Shown here in pieces: positions 57,152 through 64,000 of a stretch of DNA of 64,000 nt. A program made the position numbers and the translations under genes. Origin of the DNA: Roseateles oligotrophus (GTDB taxonomy: Bacteria; Pseudomonadota; Gammaproteobacteria; Burkholderiales; Burkholderiaceae_C); the NCBI RefSeq assembly GCF_014204525.1, contig NZ_JACHLP010000004.1, positions 1-64,000 of the forward strand, read 5' to 3'. A model generated the notes under the pieces. That model did not search any database and was not told the DNA's origin. It saw nothing but the letters and a program-made list of their open reading frames with translations. Within the stretch, counting starts at the first letter, position 1; each line of letters opens with the position of its first letter.

Positions 57152-57397
57152 ATGACGCCCATCGAATCTCAATGGATCGAGCGGCTGAAACAGTTGCCGC
57201 CCAAGCGCGTCGCCGAGGTGCTGGACTTTGTGGCGTTCCTGGCCGCGCGCGAGGAACGCGCGGCAGCGCCGCAGCGGCTCAGCGACGGGCTGGCACGGTT
57301 GGTTGCATTGGCCTTGCCGGCCATCACCGAGGACGAAGTCGAGGACGAGATTCAGGCCGCAAGGCGCGAACGGCGGGCATCTCAGCAAGAGGCTTGA
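57152..57397 (+). CDS. Antitoxin-like protein (VapB/DUF2281 type)
   Basis: This 81-residue protein has WIERLKQLPPKRVAEVLDFVAFLAAREER at the N-terminus, the pattern of DUF2281/VapB-like antitoxins, and an acidic-then-basic C-terminal toxin-wrapping tail. A good AGGTGAT ribosome site lies before the ATG. It is followed by the start of a PIN-domain toxin gene 3 bases later, but that toxin is truncated, so this antitoxin is an orphan. Confidence 0.65.
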   Translation: MTPIESQWIERLKQLPPKRVAEVLDFVAFLAAREERAAAPQRLSDGLARLVALALPAITEDEVEDEIQAARRERRASQQEA

Positions 57398-57400
57398 GCG

Positions 57401-57481
57401 ATGCGCTTGGTTCTCGACACGAATTTGCTCGTGTCTGAGGTGATCTCGGCCGGGCTGCTGCGCTGCCGCGCCAACTGCTGA
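57401..57481 (+). pseudogene. Truncated PIN-domain toxin (VapC-like)
   Basis: The frame starts MRLVLDTNLLVSEVISAGLL, the typical N-terminus of a PIN ribonuclease toxin including the first catalytic Asp, but a stop arrives after 26 codons. The remaining Asp/Glu residues of the PIN site are missing. The frame is cut 27 bases before the end of the convergent fimT-like gene, so the break is probably the edge of the insert. It is not expected to be functional. Confidence 0.7.
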
Positions 57482-57508
57482 ATTAGGTTCAAGGGTTGAG
57501 GGATACCC

Positions 57509-57988
57509 TCAGCAAGACTGCCGCTCCGGCGCATCTCGCCCGCACAGCCTGGCTCGCCCCATGGCATTGAGCGAGACCCGCAGATGCTGGCCTCGCTCGG
57601 TCCTGAAGGCCGCGTCGCCGAACTGTTCCACCTGGCCGCGGCCGGCCGAGAAGGCCGCGTCCTGGGCGATGTCCAGCAGCACATGGGGGAAGTGCTCTTG
57701 GTCCATGCGGCTGATCGAGCAGACCTGCGCTGCGCAGTCGCAGGCCTGGCCGCGGCTCAGGCCCCAGCACCATTGCTTGCCGGGCTTGTAGCTGATGTAG
57801 ACGGTGGTGTTCTCGCGAATGCTCAGCTCACGCGCCATGCGCATGTCTTGCGCCAGGGCTTCGCCGGCCAGGCGCAGTTGCTGGCGCTGCAGCAAGTTGT
57901 GATAACTGGGTACGGCCACGGCCAGCAGGATGGCGGTGATGGCAATCACCACCGCCGCCTCCAGCAGGGTGAAGCCTTGCTGGCTCAT
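57509..57988 (-). CDS. GspH/FimT-type pseudopilin
   Basis: This 159-residue protein begins with a type IV prepilin leader (MSQQG cut before FTLLE) and a 20-residue hydrophobic helix, followed by a FimT/GspH-like globular domain with four Cys in the middle (WCWGLSRGQACDCAAQVC). It would need PilD to be processed. It is unusual here: no other pilus or secretion gene is nearby. Its ATG overlaps the ycgR stop as ATGA, so it is tied to the flagellar operon. Confidence 0.8.
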   Translation of the reverse strand: MSQQGFTLLEAAVVIAITAILLAVAVPSYHNLLQRQQLRLAGEALAQDMRMARELSIRENTTVYISYKPGKQWCWGLSRGQACDCAAQVCSISRMDQEHFPHVLLDIAQDAAFSAGRGQVEQFGDAAFRTERGQHLRVSLNAMGRARLCGRDAPERQSC

Positions 57989-58761
57989 GGCGAGAGCTTT
58001 TTGCGCAGCAGGCGGCCCAGTTTCTGTACTTGGTCGATATAGCGCTGCAGCAGGCGCTCGGCCTCGTTGTCGATGCGGGCGAAGTTGAGTCCCAGCAGCA
58101 GGCCGCCTTCGGCGTCGGGGCGCAGATTCTGGACCCGCAGCCCGGCCTCAAACCGGGTTTCGCGGTCCAGTTCGATGCGGGCGCTGGCGATGTCGCTGCC
58201 GGCCTCGGGGGCCTCCAGCCCGGCCGGCCAGAGCAGGGCCAGGCCGCCCAGGCTCAGGTCCAGGATGCGCAGCTGCAGCTCTTGCCCGCTTTCATGCGGG
58301 TGGGGCAGGCGCAGCTGCGGCGTGCGGCTGCTGGGGCGCACGCGGAAGGACTGGCGGCGCTGGAAGCGGTAAAGCCGCTGCGGCATGGGGCTGCGCAGCA
58401 CCGCGCCGCGGGCCAGGGCCTGGCTGCTGAGCAGCAGCAGGCCTTCGAGCTCGAACTGCAGCTTGATCTGGTCCAGATAGGCCACCGCCGTGACCTCCTC
58501 GGCGCTGAGCAAGTCGGGCAGCAGCGGGTCGTCGGGATGCACATCAAAGCCCAGGGCGCCGAACTGGCCGTCCACGGCGCTCAGGCAGCTCTGCATCGAC
58601 AGGCCTGCCGGCGTGCTCAGCGTGATGGGGATCTGCTGCTCCTGCAAGGCCTGCAGCAGGACCAGCACCTCGGCGCTGCCCTGGATACGGAAATCGCCCG
58701 AGGCTTCCGGATCGGAGGCCTCGGGCGATGCGGGCTGGAAGGGGCTGTTGAAGCGGCTCAT
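57985..58761 (-). CDS. ycgR: PilZ-domain flagellar brake protein, YcgR-like
   Basis: This 258-residue protein has an N-terminal YcgR domain (about 25-130) and a C-terminal PilZ domain with the RxxxR motif (RRQSFRVR near 135) and the DLSLGGLAL motif near 170. It should bind cyclic-di-GMP and slow the motor. It lies between fliT and the fimT-like gene, 63 bases after fliT. It is the likely output partner for cyclic-di-GMP made by enzymes such as the YfiN at the left of the window. Confidence 0.88.
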   Translation of the reverse strand: MSRFNSPFQPASPEASDPEASGDFRIQGSAEVLVLLQALQEQQIPITLSTPAGLSMQSCLSAVDGQFGALGFDVHPDDPLLPDLLSAEEVTAVAYLDQIKLQFELEGLLLLSSQALARGAVLRSPMPQRLYRFQRRQSFRVRPSSRTPQLRLPHPHESGQELQLRILDLSLGGLALLWPAGLEAPEAGSDIASARIELDRETRFEAGLRVQNLRPDAEGGLLLGLNFARIDNEAERLLQRYIDQVQKLGRLLRKKLSP

Positions 58762-58824
58762 CGGGGGTTGGGCCGGGGCGCTGATATAGGCCCCTGGGCT
58801 GGGTGAGGATAGCTCAAGGCAGGC

Positions 58825-59124
58825 TCAGTGCAGGGTCTTGCTCTTGCCGGTCATGACGCGGTCCAGATCGTCCAGCCAGGGCTCGGCCAGATGGCGGATC
58901 TCGGCATCGTTGACCAGGATGCGCTGCATGATGCGGGTCTTCAGCTTGGCCTCGTCGGGGGCGAGCTTTTCGCTCGTGGCCGCATGCTTGAGCTGCGAGA
59001 TCAGCAGCACGCAAGCGCCTTCGAGTTTGACAACTTCATCCCAGTTGCCGGAACGGGCGGCGCACAGCATGTCGGCGCTGGCTTGTTCGATGGCTTCGTA
59101 ATAGCTCAGGAGTTGGGTGTTCAT
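58825..59124 (-). CDS. fliT: Flagellar chaperone FliT
   Basis: This 99-residue all-helical protein (LLSYYEAIEQASADMLCAARSGNWDEVVKLEGACVLLISQLK...) matches the FliT pattern in length, composition and place after fliS. FliT is the chaperone of the FliD cap and, in enterics, an anti-FlhDC factor. The family is poorly conserved, so context carries weight. Confidence 0.78.
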   Translation of the reverse strand: MNTQLLSYYEAIEQASADMLCAARSGNWDEVVKLEGACVLLISQLKHAATSEKLAPDEAKLKTRIMQRILVNDAEIRHLAEPWLDDLDRVMTGKSKTLH

Positions 59125-59173
59125 CGCTAGTTCCGCAGGAGACTGTGTTGAGTGTTTGGGCTGGTGGCCTTGA

Positions 59174-59605
59174 TCAGGCGGCGCGCTGCAACTCGGGCTT
59201 GCTGCCGATGGCCGTCCAAGCCTCGCGAACAGGGGTCAGGATGCGCTGGCATTCGGCCACGGCCTCGGCATCGCTGTGCAGATTGGCGCGAGTCAAACGC
59301 ATGCAGATATAGGCGTACAAATCGTTGAGGTCGGTGGCCAGTGGGCCGGCTTCCAGATTCAGGCCGGCCTTCAGGCCCTCGTCCAGGATGCGCACGGCGC
59401 GCATCAGGCTGCGATTCTTCAGCTCCAGATTCTGGGTCTGGATGGCGATCCGGGCCTGGTTCATGGCATCGAAGAGGCCGTCGAACAGCATGGCGATCAG
59501 GCGATGCGGGCTGGCGCCGTGTACGTCGGTTTCCAGGCCCACCTTGCTATACATCGAAGCCTTCTGGCCGCGTGCCGCGAAAGGGGATGAGGTGTTGCCG
59601 TACAT
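59174..59605 (-). CDS. fliS: Flagellin export chaperone FliS
   Basis: I start at MYGNTSS, giving 143 residues; the in-frame extension is discarded. It has the FliS core YSKVGLETDVHGASPHRLIAMLFDGLFDAMNQARIAI and the later LYAYICMRLTRANL helix. It binds the flagellin C-terminus and prevents early polymerisation. It is 48 bases from fliT. Confidence 0.93.
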   Translation of the reverse strand: MYGNTSSPFAARGQKASMYSKVGLETDVHGASPHRLIAMLFDGLFDAMNQARIAIQTQNLELKNRSLMRAVRILDEGLKAGLNLEAGPLATDLNDLYAYICMRLTRANLHSDAEAVAECQRILTPVREAWTAIGSKPELQRAA

Positions 59606-59772
59606 GTGTTGTTTCCCAGTTTGTCCGTCTTGAATTGTTTTCGGCCTGGGGGCGACAAACTTGAGGCGGCGGAGGCGGGAATTTGCCGCGCCTGCTGCAT
59701 GCAAAACGCCCAGCGGGCCGGGGCGGCGCGCTGGGCGTTGGCGGGGGATCTCGGCCTTGGGGCGGGCGTGGA

Positions 59773-61212
59773 TTACTTCACGCCAAACTGCTGGTTGACA
59801 TAGCTCTGCAGGCCGGTCAGCTTGGCCATGCTCTTGTCCAGGGCGGTGTAGCTCGCCCGCATGCGGGCCTCCACCAGGGTCAGGCGCAGGTTGATCTTGT
59901 CCTGGTCGTTGCCATTGCGGTTGATGGTCTCCCGCAAGCTGGTTTGCTTGGAATTGAGCGTGCCGTCAAAGCTCAGGGCGGCGGAGGTGAGGGCGGCCAT
60001 GCGCTGGGTGATGCCGTTATTCGTGGGGTCGGCACTGTCCAGGCCCGAGAGCATTTTCTTGAGTGCGGGCAGATTGCCGATGGCGCCGTCCAGCTTGGCC
60101 GCGTTGACCTTGAGCGTGCCGTCGGCCTGCGGGTCCAGGCCGATATCGGCAAAACGCGCGAGGCTGCCGCCCAGGGTGCTGGAGCTGCTGGCCAGGGTGC
60201 GCAGCTGGCCTTGCAGGGCGATGGCCGTGCTATCCCCTTGCAGCGGCCCCGAGGACGCGGCGGTGGTGCCAGACTTGGGCGTGTACTTGGTCTGGTCTTT
60301 CATGAAGCTCGCCAGCGAGTTGTAGGCCGTGGCGAAGTCGTTGATGGCCTTCTTGATCGCGTCCTTGTCGGGGCCGACGGAGATGCTGACGTCGCTGCTG
60401 GTGGTCTTGTTGAAATTAACGGTCAGGCCGTCGATCACATTGCTGACGGTATTGCTCTCCGACACCACGTCGATGCCGTTGATCTTGCCCACGGCGCTTT
60501 GCGCGTACTGCGCTACCTTGGCCGTGGTAATGCCATTGCTGGGGTCGTAGGCCAGCGATGACAAGCCCGGGCCGCCGCCCGGGCCGGGCGCCGTCTCATT
60601 GGCGCTGACGCGGAAGGCATTGCTGGCGCCGGTATTGGCCGAGCGCAGCACCAGGCGCGAGCCTTGCGCGTCGCTCACCACCGAGGCGACGACGCCGGCG
60701 CCGGCGGCATTGATCTTGTCGCGCGCGGCCGTCAGGCTGTCTTCGCCGGCGCCGATATTGATGGTGACGGCCGATTTGCCCGCGGTGGGTGTGAAGGCGG
60801 TGTTGTCGGCATTCCAGGCACCCAGCTCGATGGTCAGCGAGCCCTGGCCTATGGTGGTGGCGGTGCTGGGAATGTAGCCGCCCGTGATGGTCTGTGCCGC
60901 CGCGAGCTTGGACACGCTGACGGCATAAGTGCCCGCCACCGAGGCCTGGTTGGTGGCGGCGCTGACCGAGCTCGCGTCCGAGGAGGAGGACAGATTGGCG
61001 CCCCAGGTATTGGGGTCGTTGAGCTTTGTGGCCGCATCCTTCAGGGCGCTGATATTGCTTTGCAGCTTGCCGTAGGACGAGAGCTTGGCCTGCAAGCTTG
61101 TCGCCTTGGTCTGCAGATCGACGACGGGCTGACGTTCGATGCTCATCAGCTTGGCGATGATCTCCTCAACAGGTAAGCCGCTACCTGCGCCTATCGATGA
61201 AATGGTGGCCAT
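59773..61212 (-). CDS. fliD: Flagellar filament cap protein FliD
   Basis: This 479-residue protein has an N-terminal coiled coil (MATISSIGAGSGLPVEEIIAKLMSIERQPVVDL), a variable Ser/Thr-rich centre, and the C-terminal coiled coil (about 400-470). It caps the growing filament and places flagellin subunits. It lies 167 bases from fliS and 284 bases from the flagellin gene on the other side. Confidence 0.95.
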   Translation of the reverse strand: MATISSIGAGSGLPVEEIIAKLMSIERQPVVDLQTKATSLQAKLSSYGKLQSNISALKDAATKLNDPNTWGANLSSSSDASSVSAATNQASVAGTYAVSVSKLAAAQTITGGYIPSTATTIGQGSLTIELGAWNADNTAFTPTAGKSAVTINIGAGEDSLTAARDKINAAGAGVVASVVSDAQGSRLVLRSANTGASNAFRVSANETAPGPGGGPGLSSLAYDPSNGITTAKVAQYAQSAVGKINGIDVVSESNTVSNVIDGLTVNFNKTTSSDVSISVGPDKDAIKKAINDFATAYNSLASFMKDQTKYTPKSGTTAASSGPLQGDSTAIALQGQLRTLASSSSTLGGSLARFADIGLDPQADGTLKVNAAKLDGAIGNLPALKKMLSGLDSADPTNNGITQRMAALTSAALSFDGTLNSKQTSLRETINRNGNDQDKINLRLTLVEARMRASYTALDKSMAKLTGLQSYVNQQFGVK

Positions 61213-61300
61213 GGTCTGATCTCCAGTAAACCGTGCATTGCTTGGGCCCGCAACAGGCCCGGGGCAAGCGGGGGGTATCGCTGTTGTCGGTCGAAGCTAG

Positions 61301-61338
61301 AAAAACTAAAGGCGGCCGAGCCTGAGCCGAGCCGCCTT
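61301..61338 (-). terminator. Terminator after the first flagellin gene
   Basis: Arms AAGGCGGC and GCCGCCTT (8 bp) with an internally paired loop are followed on the minus strand by TTAGTTTTT. It lies about 160 bases past the flagellin stop and 90 bases before fliD. Confidence 0.7.
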
Positions 61339-61383
61339 GAGCAGGAGTAGCGCTTTTGCCCCGGGGCGGGCGAGCTGCGTCTC

Positions 61384-61497
61384 AGAGTGGCTAACAAAAC
61401 TCAGCGCAGCGGTCCTGGCTAGGCGCGCCGTCGAAGACAGTACGCCAGGTACGGCGAGACGGTGCAACGACGCCAGGAGAGTTTTGTGAGCCGCTCT
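61384..61497. repeat. Long imperfect inverted repeat after fliC
   Basis: Arms 61384-61402 (AGAGTGGCTAACAAAACTC) and 61479-61497 (GAGTTTTGTGAGCCGCTCT) match at 17 of 19 positions. A second pair, TCCTGGC (61413-61419) and GCCAGGA (61472-61478), continues the stem inside. The right arm touches the flagellin stop codon. On the minus-strand transcript this would fold into one long stem in the fliC 3' UTR. Confidence 0.6.
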
Positions 61498-62342
61498 TAG
61501 CCCTTCAGCAAGGCCAGCACCTGCTGCGGCATCTGGTTGGCCTGGGCCACCATGGCGTTGCCGGCCTGCTGCAGGATTTGCGTGCGGCTGAGGTTGGAGG
61601 TCTCCGCCGCATAGTCTGCATCCATGATGCGGCTGCGGGCGGCGCTCTGGTTTTCCACCGAGACCTGCAGATTCGCGATCACGGCGTCGAAGCGGTTTTG
61701 CGAGGCACCCAGTGTGGCGCGCTGGCTGGAGACGGTATTGATGGCCGCGTCGATGGCGTCGATCGAGGTCTTCAGCGAGGTGCTGGTGTCGGCATTGGAG
61801 ATGGTGGTGCCGGTAACCGTCAGTATGGTGGGATCGGCCGTCATGTCGGTGGTCGAGACGGTGATGACGTCTTCGGGACCGGTATTCGGGCCGACCTGAA
61901 AGTCTTGCGGCGTGGCGGCATCGGCGCCCAGGATCTTTTTGCCGTTGAAGGTCGTGCCGCCCAGCACACGGTTGATTTCCGAGGCCAGCTGGGTGTATTC
62001 CTTGCCGATGGAATCGAGGTCGGCCGTGGTGTTGGTGGCGTTTCGGGCCTGTACCGCCAGTTCTCGCATGCGCTGCAGGCTGTCGCCGACCTTGGACAGT
62101 GCGCCTTCAGCCGTCTGCGCCAGCGAGATGCCGTCGTTGGCATTGCGGATTGCGACATTCATGCCGCGCACCTGGGAGTTCATGCGTTCCGCAATGGCCA
62201 GGCCGGCCGCGTCGTCCTTGGCCGAGTTGACCCGCAGGCCGGATGACAGCCTTTGCATGGAGACTGACAAGGAGCCCTGCGACATGTTCAGATTGCGCTG
62301 GGCATTCAGCGAGCCGATATTGGTGTTGATGGTCTGGGGCAT
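61497..62342 (-). CDS. fliC: Flagellin (copy 1 of 3)
   Basis: This 281-residue flagellin has the conserved N-terminal domain (INTNIGSLNAQRNLNMSQ..., LSSGLRVNSAKDDAAGLAIAERM) and C-terminal domain ([45 protein letters not shown]), with only a short middle. It therefore forms D0/D1 and little surface domain. A GCAGGAG site lies before the ATG. It differs clearly from the next copy in the middle part and in Met/Val positions. Confidence 0.95.
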   Translation of the reverse strand: MPQTINTNIGSLNAQRNLNMSQGSLSVSMQRLSSGLRVNSAKDDAAGLAIAERMNSQVRGMNVAIRNANDGISLAQTAEGALSKVGDSLQRMRELAVQARNATNTTADLDSIGKEYTQLASEINRVLGGTTFNGKKILGADAATPQDFQVGPNTGPEDVITVSTTDMTADPTILTVTGTTISNADTSTSLKTSIDAIDAAINTVSSQRATLGASQNRFDAVIANLQVSVENQSAARSRIMDADYAAETSNLSRTQILQQAGNAMVAQANQMPQQVLALLKG

Positions 62343-62545
62343 TTGAGCACTCCTGCAAAATCCGGTAGTCCCGGCCGGGCCGGCGTGATTTGACGGCGTC
62401 CGATCGGTTCGACGCTGTCCTGCGGCCCGGCGGCAACTTGCTTGGCGCGGACGTCGGGTCGTCAATCACTTTGGAACCCGATGAGCAAATTCTCAGTGTG
62501 CTTGAGCATTCCAAAAGCCCAAAAAAGAGGGCAAACCACGGCCAT

Positions 62546-62584
62546 AAAAAAGCTCCGGCCCTGACCAGAGGTCAGGGCCGGAGC
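62546..62584 (-). terminator. Strong terminator after the second flagellin gene
   Basis: A perfect 15-bp stem (GCTCCGGCCCTGACC / GGTCAGGGCCGGAGC) with loop AGA is followed on the minus strand by T6. It ends the transcript of the flagellin gene at 62644. Confidence 0.92.
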
Positions 62585-62643
62585 CGGGTTTTCTGCTTCG
62601 GGGGTCAGGTCTTGCCTGGCCCCGTGGTCGATGCAGGGCTGCC

Positions 62644-63483
62644 TTAGCCGCGCAGCAGCGACAGCACTTGCTGGGGCAGTTGGTTGGCCTGCGAGATCAT
62701 CGCATTGCCTGCTTGTTGCAGGATTTGCGCACGGCTCAGATTGGCGGTTTCCGAGGCGTAGTCGGCATCGGTGATGCGGCTGCGTGAGGCGGTCTGGTTC
62801 TCCACCGAGATCTGCAGATTGGAGATGATGGCGTCGAAGCGGTTTTGCACCGCACCGAAGGTGGCGCGCTGGCCGCTGACGGTGGTGATGGCGGTGTCGA
62901 TATTGTCGATCACGGTCTTCAGCGTGGCGGCCGTGTCGGCATTGCTGATGCTGGCACCGGTGACGGTGGTGATGGTGGCGTCGGCGGTCAAGTCGGTGGT
63001 GAGCACGTCCACCGAATCGTTGGCCGTGGTGTTGGCGCCGATCTGGAAGGTGTTGGTGCCGGCGGTGGCCAGGATGGCCTTGCCGTTGAAGGTGGTGCCG
63101 CCCAGCACGCGGGTGATTTCCGAGCCCAGCTGGGAGAATTCCTTGCCGATGGAGTCCAGGTCGGTGGTGGTGTTGGTGGCGTTACGGGCCTGCACGCTCA
63201 GTTCACGCATGCGTTGCAGGGCGTCGGTGACCTTGGCCAGGGCGCCGTCGGCGGTCTGCGCCATCGAGATGCCGTCGTTGGCATTGCGCACGGCCACATT
63301 CATGCCACGCACCTGGCTGCTCATGCGGTCGGAGATGGCCAGGCCAGCGGCATCGTCCTTGGCCGAGTTGATGCGCAGGCCGGAAGACAGGCGCTGCATG
63401 GACACGGCCAGCGAGCCCTGCGAGGTGGAGGTGTTGCGCTGAGCGTTCAGCGACATCAGATTGGTGTTGATGATGGAGCTCAT
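62644..63483 (-). CDS. fliC: Flagellin (copy 2 of 3)
   Basis: This 279-residue flagellin starts MSSIINTNLMSLNAQRN and ends ...[27 protein letters not shown], with the same short middle as copy 1. The first 16 codons of the open frame are outside the normal start. It has its own strong terminator and a long upstream gap, so it is transcribed separately from copy 1. Which copy is the main filament protein cannot be told from sequence. Confidence 0.95.
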   Translation of the reverse strand: MSSIINTNLMSLNAQRNTSTSQGSLAVSMQRLSSGLRINSAKDDAAGLAISDRMSSQVRGMNVAVRNANDGISMAQTADGALAKVTDALQRMRELSVQARNATNTTTDLDSIGKEFSQLGSEITRVLGGTTFNGKAILATAGTNTFQIGANTTANDSVDVLTTDLTADATITTVTGASISNADTAATLKTVIDNIDTAITTVSGQRATFGAVQNRFDAIISNLQISVENQTASRSRITDADYASETANLSRAQILQQAGNAMISQANQLPQQVLSLLRG

Positions 63484-63704
63484 ATCAATCCTTTTCGGTG
63501 TTGAAAGACTTGCCGGAAATCCGGTCTTCACGGTCGATAACTAGGCTGCTTGAGGAGGCAGCTTTGCCAGCAAACACACGGGGCTTGCGCCCGGGTATTT
63601 GCACCATCCGCGTCCTGCTCAATTCGCGCACTCGCACGGTGCTGCGCTTGAGCCGGCTGACCGGACCACGGAGTCCCTTGTATTCCTCGGACCCGTTGTT
63701 TTGC

Positions 63705-63732
63705 TTATCGACGACACCTTGGCTTGACTTGA
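63705..63732 (-). promoter_or_regulatory. Sigma-28-like promoter candidate for flagellin copy 2
   Basis: Read on the minus strand: TCAAGTCA, 12 bases, GTCGATAA. This is close to the FliA pattern (TAAAGTTT, 11 bases, GCCGATAA) with a spacer one base long and one -10 mismatch. It lies about 220 bases before the start codon, so the leader would be long. Confidence 0.4.
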
Positions 63733-63750
63733 GTTCTTTTCATCAAAAGT

Positions 63751-63774
63751 GCCGCTCGTGCGTTGACGAGCGGC
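63751..63774 (-). terminator. Hairpin after the third flagellin gene
   Basis: A perfect 9-bp stem (GCCGCTCGT / ACGAGCGGC) with a 6-base loop, followed on the minus strand by ACTTTTGATG. It is the likely terminator of the third flagellin gene. Confidence 0.65.
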
Positions 63775-63864
63775 GGGGGGGAGGGCGGTCAGGGGGCTTG
63801 TGCCGGAGGCATGAGTCGTCCTGTACTTGTTTGATTACTCAGGGCCGGCTGGAGCGGCCCGGGG

Positions 63865-64000
63865 TCATCGAAGCAGGGAGAGGACTTGCTGCGGCATCTG
63901 GTTGGCCTGCGCAATCATCGCGTTACCGGCCTGCTGCAGGATTTGCGCGCGGCTCAGATTGGCGGTCTCCGTCGCGTAGTCGGCATCGGTGATGCGGCTG
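63865..64000 (-). CDS. fliC: Flagellin (copy 3 of 3), C-terminal part
   Basis: The window ends inside this gene; only the last 45 or so codons are present. They read [19 protein letters not shown], then [19 protein letters not shown], then VLSLLR, the flagellin D0 end. It lacks the final Gly of the other two copies. The N-terminus lies outside the window. Confidence 0.93.
   Translation of the reverse strand, partial: SRITDADYATETANLSRAQILQQAGNAMIAQANQMPQQVLSLLR

Larger units (their letters stand above)
63484..63864. other. Spacer between flagellin copies 2 and 3
   Basis: No gene is seen. It holds the candidate flagellin promoter at 63705-63732 and, nearer the third flagellin, a terminator hairpin (listed separately). 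A GTCGATAA sequence also occurs on the plus strand at 63533-63540. Confidence 0.6.

Noticed and set aside
62479-62505. Sigma-28 promoter for flagellin copy 1 (minus strand TCAAGCAC, 11 bases, GCTCATCG)
   Set aside because: The -35 and spacing fit but the -10 matches at only about half of its positions, so I do not call it.

Overview
This window is GC-rich DNA from a betaproteobacterium of the order Burkholderiales, most like the Roseateles / Paucibacter / Rubrivivax-Leptothrix group. That placement is an inference from gene order (tRNA-Leu-tig-clpP-clpX-lon; nadE-glnB; sigma-DUF3619-DUF3106-RDD next to ilvBHC-pssA-leuA) and protein similarity. It looks like ordinary chromosome with one small accessory insert.

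Layout. The left edge is the 3' end of a 5S rRNA and its terminator. A complete, translationally coupled yfiR-yfiN-yfiB cyclic-di-GMP signalling operon follows (209-2630, minus strand). Next come a large secreted sugar-active-like protein, a J-domain protein, a membrane pyrophosphatase (hppA) divergent from the soluble pyrophosphatase (ppa), a FemAB-like acyltransferase sharing its start codon bases with nadE, and glnB. From 13474 to 15991 a sigma factor is coupled to DUF3619, DUF3106 and RDD membrane or envelope proteins, which I read as a possible undescribed sigma/anti-sigma signalling unit. Divergent from it is the branched-chain amino acid block ilvB-ilvH-ilvC, then pssA and two tandem leuA genes of different subfamilies. 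The first leuA is preceded by a clear Leu attenuator: a leaderless-looking 17-codon leader peptide with three consecutive CTA codons, followed by an intrinsic terminator.

The middle carries a penicillin-binding endopeptidase, an IclR regulator, a TIGR03790-type secreted protein, the squalene genes hpnC-hpnD-hpnE, and an RND efflux pair with a well-formed promoter overlapped by an inverted-repeat operator. The proteostasis cluster tRNA-Leu(UAG)-tig-clpP-clpX-lon has sigma-32-like promoter candidates. A tRNA cluster follows (3x Gly-GCC, Cys-GCA, Leu-UAA).

From 42378 to the right edge the window is a flagellar region: fliRQPONML and fliKJIHGF on the minus strand, fliE divergent with a sigma-28-like promoter, then fimT-like, ycgR, fliT, fliS, fliD and three flagellin genes (the last cut by the window end). 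Between fliE and the ycgR/fliD block sits a roughly 2.8 kb accessory insert with a RES/Xre toxin-antitoxin pair, a perfect CTGT-N8-ACAG LexA-type box with small ORFs, and an antitoxin followed by a truncated PIN toxin. A 25-bp perfect inverted repeat built of 8-bp units lies between fliI and fliH.

The genes link into themes. YfiRNB would make cyclic-di-GMP in response to the envelope, and the PilZ protein YcgR in the flagellar block would read it out to slow motility. Leucine synthesis is tuned by translation of CTA codons, which would be read by the tRNA-Leu(UAG) encoded elsewhere in the window. Starts were chosen from the sequence (Shine-Dalgarno, family length, signal peptides). No database search was run.
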